A stretch of DNA of 5,148 nucleotides from positions 1 through 5,148 of the forward strand of contig JALGZR010000147.1 in NCBI GenBank assembly GCA_025774805.1, given 5' to 3'. The notes beneath the pieces were generated by a model that ran no database searches, was not told the DNA's origin, and was given only the letters and a program-made list of their open reading frames with translations. Positions 1-5,148 of the stretch are shown piece after piece. A program made the translations under genes and the position numbers. Within the stretch, counting starts at the first letter, position 1. Each line of letters starts with the position of its first letter. This stretch comes from a bacterium (GTDB taxonomy: Bacteria > ARS69).

Positions 1-1
1 G

Positions 2-385
2 AGCGCCGTCGACGTGGAGGGACTCGACATCGTGCTCATCTTCGAGCAGTACTACCGCCGTTCGGATCAGATGAGCACCCGCCTGTTCGAGATCACCGAC
101 GAGAAGCTCGTGCTTCTGCGGGCGCTTCCCGACGTGGATCCCGAATGGTTCTCGTCCCTGACCCGGGAACGAGCGGTGGAGATCGCCGAAAGAGATCTCA
201 AGACGCTCGAGCACCGGGCCTTCCGCTTTCGGTGCGGATGCAATCAGGACCGGATCCTCGAGGTCATTCGCGGTCTGTTCGAGGACGACCCCGAAGAACT
301 CTTCTGCGGGGACGAGGGCGTCGAGGTCTTCTGTCCCCGCTGTGGGCGTCGATGGTGGGTGGAGCGCGATCGACTCGAGGAGTGA
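2..385 (+). CDS. hslO: Hsp33 redox-regulated chaperone, C-terminal part (5' truncated by window)
   Basis: This is the C-terminal part of Hsp33, a cytoplasmic holdase chaperone switched on by oxidation of a four-cysteine zinc centre. The frame is open to the window edge, so the true start lies upstream; a GTG at 14 is in frame but is not a credible start, because conserved Hsp33 sequence begins there and the large N-terminal domain would be missing. Numbering from that GTG, residues 12-25 (QYYRRSDQMSTRLF) match the family segment YFMRSEQLPTRLF of E. coli Hsp33. The zinc ligands are CGC (C74, C76) and CPRC (C107, C110), 30 residues apart as expected, followed by the usual short tail. An additional Cys98 lies between the pairs. 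The stretch from TRLF to the first zinc cysteine is about 26 residues shorter than in E. coli, much of it in the redox linker. It converges with the lipoprotein operon downstream. The identification is secure for the family. Confidence 0.9.
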   Translation, partial: SAVDVEGLDIVLIFEQYYRRSDQMSTRLFEITDEKLVLLRALPDVDPEWFSSLTRERAVEIAERDLKTLEHRAFRFRCGCNQDRILEVIRGLFEDDPEELFCGDEGVEVFCPRCGRRWWVERDRLEE

Positions 386-409
386 CGACGGACGGCGCAA
401 CCCTGGCCG

Positions 410-460
410 GCGTTTCTCGCCAGGCGTTCCGCTGCCGCAGCAGAGCCTGGTGAGAAATGC
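410..460 (+). terminator. Long hairpin between convergent genes, probable transcription end
   Basis: Bases 410-425 pair with 445-460 to give a 16-bp stem (GCGTTTCTCGCCAGGC against GCCTGGTGAGAAATGC), with a small inner hairpin GCTG-CCG-CAGC at 431-441 in the loop. In + strand RNA the only non-Watson-Crick pairs are two G-U wobbles (412/458 and 419/451). In - strand RNA the same positions become C-A mismatches, so the structure is better suited to ending the + strand hsp33 transcript. It starts 24 bases after the hsp33 stop and lies 3 bases beyond the stop of the opposing lipoprotein gene, so it may serve both. There is no run of T on either side, so it is not a classical U-tract terminator; U-less hairpin termination or 3'-end protection is inferred from position and strength. 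Confidence 0.6.
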
Positions 461-463
461 GGG

Positions 464-1918
464 CTAGAACGTCCGGTGCGAGAGGAATCGGACCTCGCTC
501 GCGCCGATCTCGATCGCCTCGAACTCCACGGTCTCGAGGAGACCCCCATCCGCGGAGTGGCAGCGAAGCGTGACGTCGTGGACGCCCGGCTCCACGAGCA
601 GCCGGGCGACGTGGATGGCGCGGGGTAGCGTCACCCAGCTCCGGGTGTCCGCTTTTTCGGTGGTCGCCGTCAGCAGGTTCGCGATCTTGCCCGCGAGCTC
701 TCCCTGCTTCTCCTCGATCAGGCGCGTCACCCCGTACTTGCTCAGAGAGCGAAGGATGGTCTTGAACACGATCCCGCCCATCCGATCGTCGAGCCCGTGT
801 CGCGCAATGCCGTCGAGATCCTCCACGAGCTCGGTTCGCTCCCGGTTCCTCCCCGCCGAGAGCTCCGCCCACCCCGGCCGCTCGAACGGCTCCGGAGGAG
901 GATAGACGGGCAGGGCGACGCGCAACAGATAGTCGAGTTCCTTCTTCTCGTAGTGGACGGGGTGATTCCACCGATCGGAGAGGGTCCACGCGAGGTCCGC
1001 GTCGCCTTCGTCGTCGTCCTTGAGAATGGGAATCGTAATCTCTTCCTGCATCTTCGCGGGGACGAATCCCTCCTCCCAGAAGAGGATGATCTCGCCCCGG
1101 GTCCGGAACTCCTCCGCGGAGGGGGTCGCGACTTCCGGCCAGCTCTCCCGCAGGCGCTCGACCTCGTCCCGCTCTCCGAACATCTCGCCCAGACGGTACA
1201 GATCGCGGACAAGCGACTCCGGCACGCCCACCCCGTACACTTCCGCGTAGTGCTCGTAACCTTCGGCGGCGAGCCGGAGCGAGACCCAGGCGTCGTTCAG
1301 TTCCCCGCCCGCCTCGTAGAGCATCGCGGTGAGATACTGGCCGAAGGCGTCGGTGCGATAGGTGGGAGGATCGTCCGACGCGTCCGCGTAGACCCGGAGC
1401 TTGTGATTGATCTTCCGGCACTCGACGAGCGCGTCCTCGTATTGCCCGAGGTCGATGTAGTTCATTGCTCGGTAGTAGTTCACGAGAACGCGTTCCCACA
1501 CCTCTCCGTCGTAGGGAATCGTCTCGTCGCTCGTGACCAGCGCGAGAACCTCCTTCGAGATCGACTTGGTCCAGAGCTCGTCGACGAGACGCTCGGCCTC
1601 TTCGAAGACTTGGTTGGATCGGGCGAGGTCGCCCCGTTCTCGAAGAACGAGACCCAGCTCCATCAGGTAGGGCAAGCCGTCGCCGCCGGGTTTTTCCTCT
1701 TCGAGGAATTCCACCGCGGCGGGATAGTCTCCCGCCGCGAGCGGATCGCGAACGCGGAGCGCCTTGTACGAGTAAGACGAGCAGCCGGTTCCGCCACCGA
1801 CCGCAAGTCCGCCGACCAACGCGATCGCGGCCAGTCGAATGATCGGGAGGCGGCGCAGCAGTGCTCTGACGCAGAGCCTGGCGAGCGCTCCCCGGTGGAA
1901 ACGCCGCAAGCCGGTCAT
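464..1918 (-). CDS. COG3014-family TPR-containing lipoprotein
   Basis: This is a predicted lipoprotein of 484 residues. A basic N-region (about 1-28) is followed by a hydrophobic, Gly-rich stretch (29-44) and a cysteine at C46 in the context GTGC. That is a weak but plausible lipobox, with Gly rather than Leu at -3. Residues about 55-250 are helical and TPR-like (for example DLARSNQVFEEAERL at 97-111 and NYYRAMNYIDLGQYEDALVE at 147-166). The segments YDGEVWERVLVNYY (136-149), RGEIILFWEEGFVPAK (274-289) and ADTRSWVTLPRAIHVARL (423-440) are the kind of conserved blocks I associate with the COG3014 family, which has no established biochemical role. The C-terminus (440-484) looks like a small beta domain. 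The ATG start is the second cistron of an operon, 4 bases after the stop of the LpoB-like gene, with only a weak GG-rich ribosome site, suggesting translational coupling. Family assignment is from recalled motifs; function is unknown, with outer membrane/periplasmic location inferred. Confidence 0.75.
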   Translation of the reverse strand: MTGLRRFHRGALARLCVRALLRRLPIIRLAAIALVGGLAVGGGTGCSSYSYKALRVRDPLAAGDYPAAVEFLEEEKPGGDGLPYLMELGLVLRERGDLARSNQVFEEAERLVDELWTKSISKEVLALVTSDETIPYDGEVWERVLVNYYRAMNYIDLGQYEDALVECRKINHKLRVYADASDDPPTYRTDAFGQYLTAMLYEAGGELNDAWVSLRLAAEGYEHYAEVYGVGVPESLVRDLYRLGEMFGERDEVERLRESWPEVATPSAEEFRTRGEIILFWEEGFVPAKMQEEITIPILKDDDEGDADLAWTLSDRWNHPVHYEKKELDYLLRVALPVYPPPEPFERPGWAELSAGRNRERTELVEDLDGIARHGLDDRMGGIVFKTILRSLSKYGVTRLIEEKQGELAGKIANLLTATTEKADTRSWVTLPRAIHVARLLVEPGVHDVTLRCHSADGGLLETVEFEAIEIGASEVRFLSHRTF

Positions 1919-1922
1919 GGGT

Positions 1923-2546
1923 CTAACCCGAGTACCGGCCCTTGCTGATGTACTTCTTGATCTTCTTGTCGCCGATCCAGACTTTCTCGTTCGACTCCAC
2001 GTCGATGAGCTCCAGATCAGTTTGGTAGAAGGACACGCGCTCGCCCCCCTCCTCGTCGAGGATCTGATTGATCTGGCCCATCATCACGTAGTCGGCGCCG
2101 ACCTCTCGGCCGAACCGCTTGAGCGTCTCGGGGGTCACGTTGCCCTGCATCGCCTCCCGTTCCGCCCGAATGTCCATTCGGTCCCCGGCGTCCGCCACGA
2201 CTCGCACGGAACCGTCGTTGATGAACGCTCTCTCGATGTCCTTGATGAAGGTCTCCACCGGGACGTGCTCCATCGTCTTGTTGCGAACCGCTCCCACGAT
2301 GAGAACCGGCCGGTCGTTCTCTTCGGTCATGTGCCTACGCAGCCAGGGATGGTTCAGGCAATTCCGAATCATCTCCTCGGCGACGAGACGCGAGTCGGAA
2401 TCATTCCACCGTCCGGAGAGATCGGTCGTGGTATCGGACTCGATGCGGGTCACCTTCTTGCCGCCGCAGCCGGCGACGACGACCAGCGATAGGATCACCA
2501 CGGCTCGGAGGACGGCCGTTGCGCGTCGATCGATTAGGCGCTTCAT
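1923..2546 (-). CDS. lpoB: LpoB-like outer-membrane lipoprotein, penicillin-binding protein activator
   Basis: This 207-residue lipoprotein belongs to the LpoB family, whose E. coli member stimulates the peptidoglycan synthase PBP1b from the outer membrane. The signal peptide has a basic N-region (MKRLIDRR), a hydrophobic core (11-23) and a good lipobox VAGC with the lipidated Cys27. The next residue is Gly rather than Asp, which by the proteobacterial sorting rule would favour the outer membrane. The folded domain begins near residue 42 with DLSGRWNDSDSRLVAEEMI, followed by RPVLIVGAVRNKT (79-91), a helix ETFIKDIERAFI (98-109), GADYVMMGQI, and an ending KVWIGDKKIKKYISKGRYSG typical of this subfamily. 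The tether between lipid anchor and domain is only about 15 residues. The ATG at 2546 is chosen because it directly precedes the signal peptide and has a strong ribosome site (2552-2560). It is the first gene of a two-gene operon with the COG3014 lipoprotein. No PBP gene is in the window, so the partner is unknown. Confidence 0.85.
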   Translation of the reverse strand: MKRLIDRRATAVLRAVVILSLVVVAGCGGKKVTRIESDTTTDLSGRWNDSDSRLVAEEMIRNCLNHPWLRRHMTEENDRPVLIVGAVRNKTMEHVPVETFIKDIERAFINDGSVRVVADAGDRMDIRAEREAMQGNVTPETLKRFGREVGADYVMMGQINQILDEEGGERVSFYQTDLELIDVESNEKVWIGDKKIKKYISKGRYSG

Positions 2547-2551
2547 GGGGT

Positions 2552-2560
2552 CTCCACCTC
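2552..2560 (-). promoter_or_regulatory. Ribosome binding site of the LpoB-like gene
   Basis: On the - strand the sequence GAGGTGGAG ends 5 bases before the ATG at 2546. Its GGAG core with 5-base spacing, and an overlapping GAGGT, fix the start at the lipoprotein signal peptide. An in-frame ATG upstream at 2684 would add 46 non-signal residues and lacks a comparable site. Confidence 0.75.
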
Positions 2561-2575
2561 TCGTGCTCTGGCGTT

Positions 2576-2588
2576 CGAGTCTGACTCG
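2576..2588. repeat. 13-base perfect palindrome, possible operator
   Basis: CGAGTC-T-GACTCG is a perfect 6+1+6 inverted repeat located 29 bases upstream of the LpoB-like start codon, just beyond its ribosome site. Its size and position would suit a dimeric regulator binding at or near the operon promoter, or a short hairpin in the 5' leader. No regulator family can be assigned from the sequence. Confidence 0.4.
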
Positions 2589-2641
2589 TGATTTCCGGGA
2601 GTTTCGGATCGGAGGGTGGCCTGAATCGTACACCCGGAGCC

Positions 2642-2681
2642 CCGGAGAGGGAAGGAGGGTTCGAACACCTCCGGTCTCCGG
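2642..2681. repeat. Two-tier hairpin with a T-arm-like tip
   Basis: CCGGAGA (2642-2648) pairs with TCTCCGG (2675-2681). Inside, GGAGG (2654-2658) pairs with CCTCC (2668-2672) around GTTCGAACA. The inner part, 2654-2672, is an 18-base palindrome broken by a single inserted A (2667). The tip resembles a tRNA T-arm, but no D-arm, anticodon arm or CCA end can be built around it, so it is not called a tRNA. Its role is unknown. Confidence 0.5.
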
Positions 2682-2689
2682 CAATCACG

Positions 2690-2729
2690 GCGGGGCCCGA
2701 ATCTCCGCCCTTGCGCCGGCGGGCCCCGC
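2690..2729. repeat. Strong 10-bp GC hairpin in the divergent region
   Basis: GCGGGGCCCG (2690-2699) and CGGGCCCCGC (2720-2729) are perfectly complementary, with a 20-base loop. The stem is all G/C and would be very stable in RNA of either strand. It lies 73 bases upstream of the pepF start, so it may shape a pepF leader or act as a roadblock between the divergent units. There is no downstream T-run, so a standard terminator is unlikely. Confidence 0.5.
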
Positions 2730-2802
2730 AGGCGAGAATGGGCGTCCTTCGGCAGAATCTCCGGACCGCCGGATTCCCCCACCCGAGGAGCCCGCTCGAG
2801 GC

Positions 2803-4632
2803 ATGGATCGACCCACCGTCCCCGTCCGGGATGACATCGACCCCGCCCACCGGTGGCGCCTCGAGGACATGTTCGCGAGCACCGAGGAATGGGAGTCGGA
2901 GTGCGCGCGCATCGAGGGGCTCTCCGAAGACGTCGCCGCCACGGCCGGCACGTTTTCCGAGGGTCCTCCGGCTCTGGAGAGGGGGCTCCGCCGGAACGCG
3001 GAGCTCGGTTCGGCGCTGGATCCGGTCTTCGTTTACGCCCACCTGCTCCGTGACCAGGACACCCGCGATCCGTCGGCCCAGGCCATGGCCGAACGCGCGT
3101 CCCGCCTCTCGACGAGGGCCGCCGAGACCACCGCGTTTCTCGAGCCGGAGATCCTGGCGATCTCCCGGGAGAGCCTCGAGACCCATCTCGAGGCGGACGA
3201 GCTCTCGCCCTGGCGCCACTACCTCTCCAATCTGCTCCGGATGAAGGAGCACACGCTCTCTCCCCGGGAGGAGGAGATCCTCGCCATGGCGGGAGAGATC
3301 GCCGGGGTGCCCCGGCTCGCGTACGGCATGCTCAATGACGCCGATCTCAGGTTCCGCGCGATTCGGGATGAAGAGGGGCGGGAAGTGGAGCTCACGAAAG
3401 GGCGCTACTCCGCGTTTCTCGAGTCACCCGTGCGAAGGGTTCGGGCCGACGCGTGGGACTCGCTCACGGACGGGTACGAGCGTCACCGCAACACCGTGGC
3501 CACCCTTCTCACCGGGGCGGTGAAGCGGGACCTGTTCTATGCGCGGGCGCGCGGATACGCGTCCACGCTCGAAGCCGCCCTCTACCCATCCAACATCCCC
3601 GAAGAGGTCTTCCATTCGCTCATCGACACCCTCGATCGTCGTCGCGACGCGATCCACCGGTACACGGCGATGCGCAAGCGGATTCTCGGCCTCTCGGAGC
3701 TCAAAGTCTACGATCTCTACGTTCCGCTCGGCACGGCCGATCCTCCCCGCTTCCGGTACGAGGAGGCGGTCTCCCTCCTGCTGAGGGGGATGGCGCCGCT
3801 GGGAGAGGATTACGTCTCGGTGCTCGAACGGGGTCTCTCCGACGGATGGGTGGACGTCTACGAGACTCGAGGCAAACGATCGGGCGCCTACTCCTGGTCC
3901 GCCCCCGGGCACCACCCGTACGTGCTCATGAACTACCAGGGCACCCTCGATCAGCTCTTCACGCTCGCCCACGAGATGGGGCACGCTCTTCACAGCCACT
4001 ACACGAACGAGTCCCAACCCTACCAGTACTGCCACTACCCCGTATTCCTGGCCGAGGTCGCCTCCACGACGAACGAGGCGATCCTCATGGATCACCTCCT
4101 GGCGGTCACGGAGGATCCGGCCCGGCGGATCGCGCTGCTGAACCAGTTCATCGATCAGATCCGGGGGACGGTCATCACCCAGATCATGTTCGCGGAGTTC
4201 GAGCACCGCATCCACCGAATGGCCGAGGAGGGGAAAGGCCTCACGGCGGAATCCGTCAGCGAGGTGTACGGCGAGATCTACCGGCGCGCTCTCGGCCCCG
4301 ATCTGTCCTTCGACGAGCGGGCCGCACTCGGCTGGGCCCGGATCCCTCATTTCTACTCCGGGTACTACGTGTACCAGTACGCCACCGGCTACGCGGCGGC
4401 GATCACCCTCTCCCGACGCATCCTGGCCGGCGGGGCCCGCGAACGGGACGACTACCGGGAGTTCCTGAGCGCCGGCGACTCGGATTACCCGATTCGCATC
4501 CTGCGGAGGGCGGGGGTCGACGTGACGACCGCGGAGCCCATCGAAGACACGATGGACCTGTTCGAATCGCTCCTCGACCAACTCGAAGAGCACGTGGAGA
4601 AATACGGCACCGTCCCCGCAGCCCGCGGGTAG
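2803..4632 (+). CDS. pepF: Oligoendopeptidase F (M3 family zinc metallopeptidase)
   Basis: This complete 609-residue protein matches the usual length of PepF, a cytoplasmic zinc endopeptidase that cleaves short peptides during peptide turnover. There is no signal peptide. The N-terminal helical oligoendopeptidase domain covers roughly residues 110-185, and the M3 catalytic domain about 200-600. The zinc site is intact: HEMGH at 390-394 with H390 and H394 as ligands and E391 as catalytic base, and E418 in AEVASTTNE as the expected third ligand. Further family marks are RSGAYSW (359-365), PYVLMNYQGTLDQLFTLAHE before the site, and PHFYSGYYVYQYATGY from residue 515, which holds the substrate-contacting His/Tyr residues. 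The ATG at 2803 is chosen because PepF homology begins right after it (HRWRLEDMF); a GAGGAG at 2785-2790 is a rather distant ribosome site (12 bases). The frame upstream is open but non-homologous. It is divergent from the lipoprotein operon and 59 bases before the next + strand gene. Confidence 0.95.
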   Translation: MDRPTVPVRDDIDPAHRWRLEDMFASTEEWESECARIEGLSEDVAATAGTFSEGPPALERGLRRNAELGSALDPVFVYAHLLRDQDTRDPSAQAMAERASRLSTRAAETTAFLEPEILAISRESLETHLEADELSPWRHYLSNLLRMKEHTLSPREEEILAMAGEIAGVPRLAYGMLNDADLRFRAIRDEEGREVELTKGRYSAFLESPVRRVRADAWDSLTDGYERHRNTVATLLTGAVKRDLFYARARGYASTLEAALYPSNIPEEVFHSLIDTLDRRRDAIHRYTAMRKRILGLSELKVYDLYVPLGTADPPRFRYEEAVSLLLRGMAPLGEDYVSVLERGLSDGWVDVYETRGKRSGAYSWSAPGHHPYVLMNYQGTLDQLFTLAHEMGHALHSHYTNESQPYQYCHYPVFLAEVASTTNEAILMDHLLAVTEDPARRIALLNQFIDQIRGTVITQIMFAEFEHRIHRMAEEGKGLTAESVSEVYGEIYRRALGPDLSFDERAALGWARIPHFYSGYYVYQYATGYAAAITLSRRILAGGARERDDYREFLSAGDSDYPIRILRRAGVDVTTAEPIEDTMDLFESLLDQLEEHVEKYGTVPAARG

Positions 4633-4655
4633 GAAAGACGCTCGAATCGGGCCGA

Positions 4656-4670
4656 CGCGGTCGTGCCGCG
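4656..4670 (+). repeat. Small hairpin between pepF and the next gene
   Basis: CGCGG and CCGCG pair around the loop TCGTG, 24 bases after the pepF stop. The stem is only 5 bp with no T-run, so it is a weak candidate for transcription termination. Readthrough into the following gene is likely. Confidence 0.3.
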
Positions 4671-4673
4671 GGC

Positions 4674-4695
4674 CCAACGGGAGAAGCTCCCTTGG
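4674..4695 (+). promoter_or_regulatory. Hairpin enclosing ribosome site and TTG start of the last gene
   Basis: CCAA (4674-4677) pairs with TTGG (4692-4695), and GGGAG (4679-4683) pairs with CTCCC (4687-4691) around the loop AAG, with C4678 bulged. The GGGAG is the best ribosome site for the downstream frame (8 bases before TTG), and the TTG start itself lies in the outer stem. The structure could therefore hold back translation initiation unless opened, for example by ribosomes finishing pepF or by temperature. The pairing is visible; the regulatory role is inferred. Confidence 0.45.
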
Positions 4696-5148
4696 CGATC
4701 GATTCCGACCTCCTGCAGAAGATCAAGAAGAAGAATCTGGAGGACGTGGAAGCGGCCTGGATGGAACACATGGACGACCGTCTTCACGATTCGTCCTGGT
4801 ATTCCGCCGTGGCTCGAGAGATGGCGTCCGCGAAGTGCCAGGTGAAGATAGTGGAGCTCATCGTCCTGTTGGCCGAGGGGCTGGGGACGGAAGACGCGTG
4901 GGAGGAGGCGTTCGACGCGCTCCGGGTCGGTCTCGGGCTCGCTCCGAAGATCAAGGAGATGAGGCTTAAGACGCACGAGCTCGCGAGGGAACGCCACGGA
5001 GAGCGGGACGACCTCGTCGAGGCCTTCGAGTACTTCGACCTTCCGGGGGCGGAAAAGCCGGTGGAGACCTTCGACGCGCTCCGGGAGTGGCTGCGTTTCG
5101 AGATCGGTGCCGGGTTCTTCCTCTTCGGTCGCGGACTGGGAAAAGTGG
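4692..5148 (+). CDS. N-terminal part of a large helical protein, possibly a Gre-family transcript-cleavage factor (3' truncated)
   Basis: An open frame runs from a TTG at 4692 to the window end (152 codons, no stop). The TTG is preferred because GGGAG sits 8 bases upstream; an in-frame GTG at 4746 or ATG at 4761 are alternatives. The protein is soluble, charged and helical: DLLQKIKKKNLEDVEAAWME (6-25), a hydrophobic helix KIVELIVLLAEGL (52-64), then FDALRVGLGLAP (74-85). Near the end, EWLRFEIGAGFFLFGRGLGKV (132-152) looks like the start of a small beta domain. This order, a helical region followed by a 'G-x-FF-x-x-GxGKV' strand, reminds me of the long GreA/GreB-type elongation factors with helical N-terminal extensions (Chlamydia-type GreA), in which the Gre domains come much later. 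Those domains are outside the window, so the call is tentative. It follows pepF by 59 bases and may be co-transcribed. Confidence 0.4.
   Translation, partial: MAIDSDLLQKIKKKNLEDVEAAWMEHMDDRLHDSSWYSAVAREMASAKCQVKIVELIVLLAEGLGTEDAWEEAFDALRVGLGLAPKIKEMRLKTHELARERHGERDDLVEAFEYFDLPGAEKPVETFDALREWLRFEIGAGFFLFGRGLGKV
4911..5085 (+). repeat. 16-base exact direct repeat inside the last gene
   Basis: TTCGACGCGCTCCGGG occurs at 4911-4926 and again at 5070-5085, exactly 53 codons apart and in the same frame, each encoding FDALR. The flanking residues differ (EEA-FDALR-VGL versus VET-FDALR-EWL). It may mark related helices of a repeat-type domain or chance reuse of favoured codons. Confidence 0.5.

Larger units (their letters stand above)
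2547..2802. other. Divergent intergenic region rich in inverted repeats
   Basis: This 256-base stretch separates the divergent LpoB-like and pepF genes and must hold the promoters or leaders of at least one of them. I see no convincing coding frame. The frames that stay open across it are extensions of pepF or GC-driven shadows. I could not identify a convincing -35/-10 pair on either strand; candidates such as TACGAT on the - strand (near 2625) lack a matching -35. It carries four separate inverted repeats (2576-2588, 2642-2681, 2690-2729, 2760-2773) and a 9-base direct repeat GAATCTCCG (2699-2707 and 2755-2763). Confidence 0.6.

Noticed and set aside
264-1499. - strand open frame overlapping both the hsp33 end and the lipoprotein gene
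   Set aside because: Arg/Gly/Pro-rich product in another frame of the real lipoprotein gene; a GC shadow.
440-1885. Near-identical 15-base segments GCAGAGCCTGG(T/C)GAG at 440-454 and 1871-1885
   Set aside because: One mismatch in 15 bases in a GC-rich 5-kb window is within chance; the contexts (intergenic hairpin arm and coding sequence) are unrelated.
797-1948. Long + strand open frame opposite the COG3014 lipoprotein gene
   Set aside because: It is fully antisense to a gene with recognisable signal peptide and family motifs; its product has no recognisable domain and long antisense frames are expected at this GC content.
2547-2684. 46-residue N-terminal extension of the LpoB-like protein (ATG at 2684)
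   Set aside because: It would bury the lipoprotein signal peptide; the ATG at 2546 has a strong ribosome site directly before it.
2642-2684. tRNA gene suggested by GGTTCGAA-type T-loop and the following GGCA
   Set aside because: No D-arm, anticodon arm or 7-bp acceptor stem with correct spacing can be built on either strand.
2713-2740. Sigma70-like promoter for pepF (TTGCGC, then AGAATG after 18 bases)
   Set aside because: Both hexamers match poorly and the spacer contains the strong GC hairpin arm; not supportable.
2119-2802. Possible N-terminal extension of PepF upstream of 2803
   Set aside because: The frame is open but overlaps the LpoB-like gene on the other strand, lacks PepF homology, and would make the protein far longer than the family norm.
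3424-4677. Long - strand open frame opposite pepF
   Set aside because: It lies antisense to the conserved catalytic domain of PepF and encodes low-complexity V/R/G-rich sequence without motifs.

Overview
The window is a GC-rich bacterial chromosome segment with strong G/C preference at third codon positions. I see no phage, transposon, CRISPR or RNA-gene signature. The gene set is a zinc-type Hsp33, an LpoB-like lipoprotein paired with a COG3014-type TPR lipoprotein, and an M3 oligoendopeptidase F. It points to a Gram-negative (diderm) bacterium, because two lipobox proteins of the LpoB/COG3014 kind imply an outer membrane. The phylum cannot be fixed from the sequence. A high-GC lineage outside the Enterobacteria (for example a deltaproteobacterial, Gemmatimonadota or FCB-type lineage) is my inference.

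Layout: (1) bases 1-385, + strand, the 3' end of an Hsp33 redox chaperone gene cut by the window edge. (2) bases 386-463, a short convergent intergenic gap holding a long hairpin that probably ends both converging transcripts. (3) bases 464-2546, - strand, a two-gene operon: an LpoB-like lipoprotein first, then, 4 bases later, a COG3014-family TPR lipoprotein. (4) bases 2547-2802, a divergent intergenic region unusually rich in inverted repeats. (5) bases 2803-4632, + strand, a complete oligoendopeptidase F with an intact HEMGH zinc site. (6) bases 4633-4691, a short gap with two small hairpins, the second enclosing the ribosome binding site and start codon of the next gene. (7) bases 4692-5148, + strand, the 5' part of an open reading frame that runs off the window. 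It looks like the helical N-terminal part of a large Gre-type transcript-cleavage factor, but this is tentative.

Functionally the window is mostly housekeeping: redox stress proteostasis (Hsp33), envelope/peptidoglycan synthase control (LpoB pair), peptide turnover (PepF) and possibly transcription elongation. I found no clear new multi-gene system. The less ordinary points are the uncharacterised COG3014 partner of LpoB, an LpoB with a very short tether, an Hsp33 with a shortened linker, the inverted-repeat cluster between lpoB and pepF, and the start-site hairpin of the last gene.
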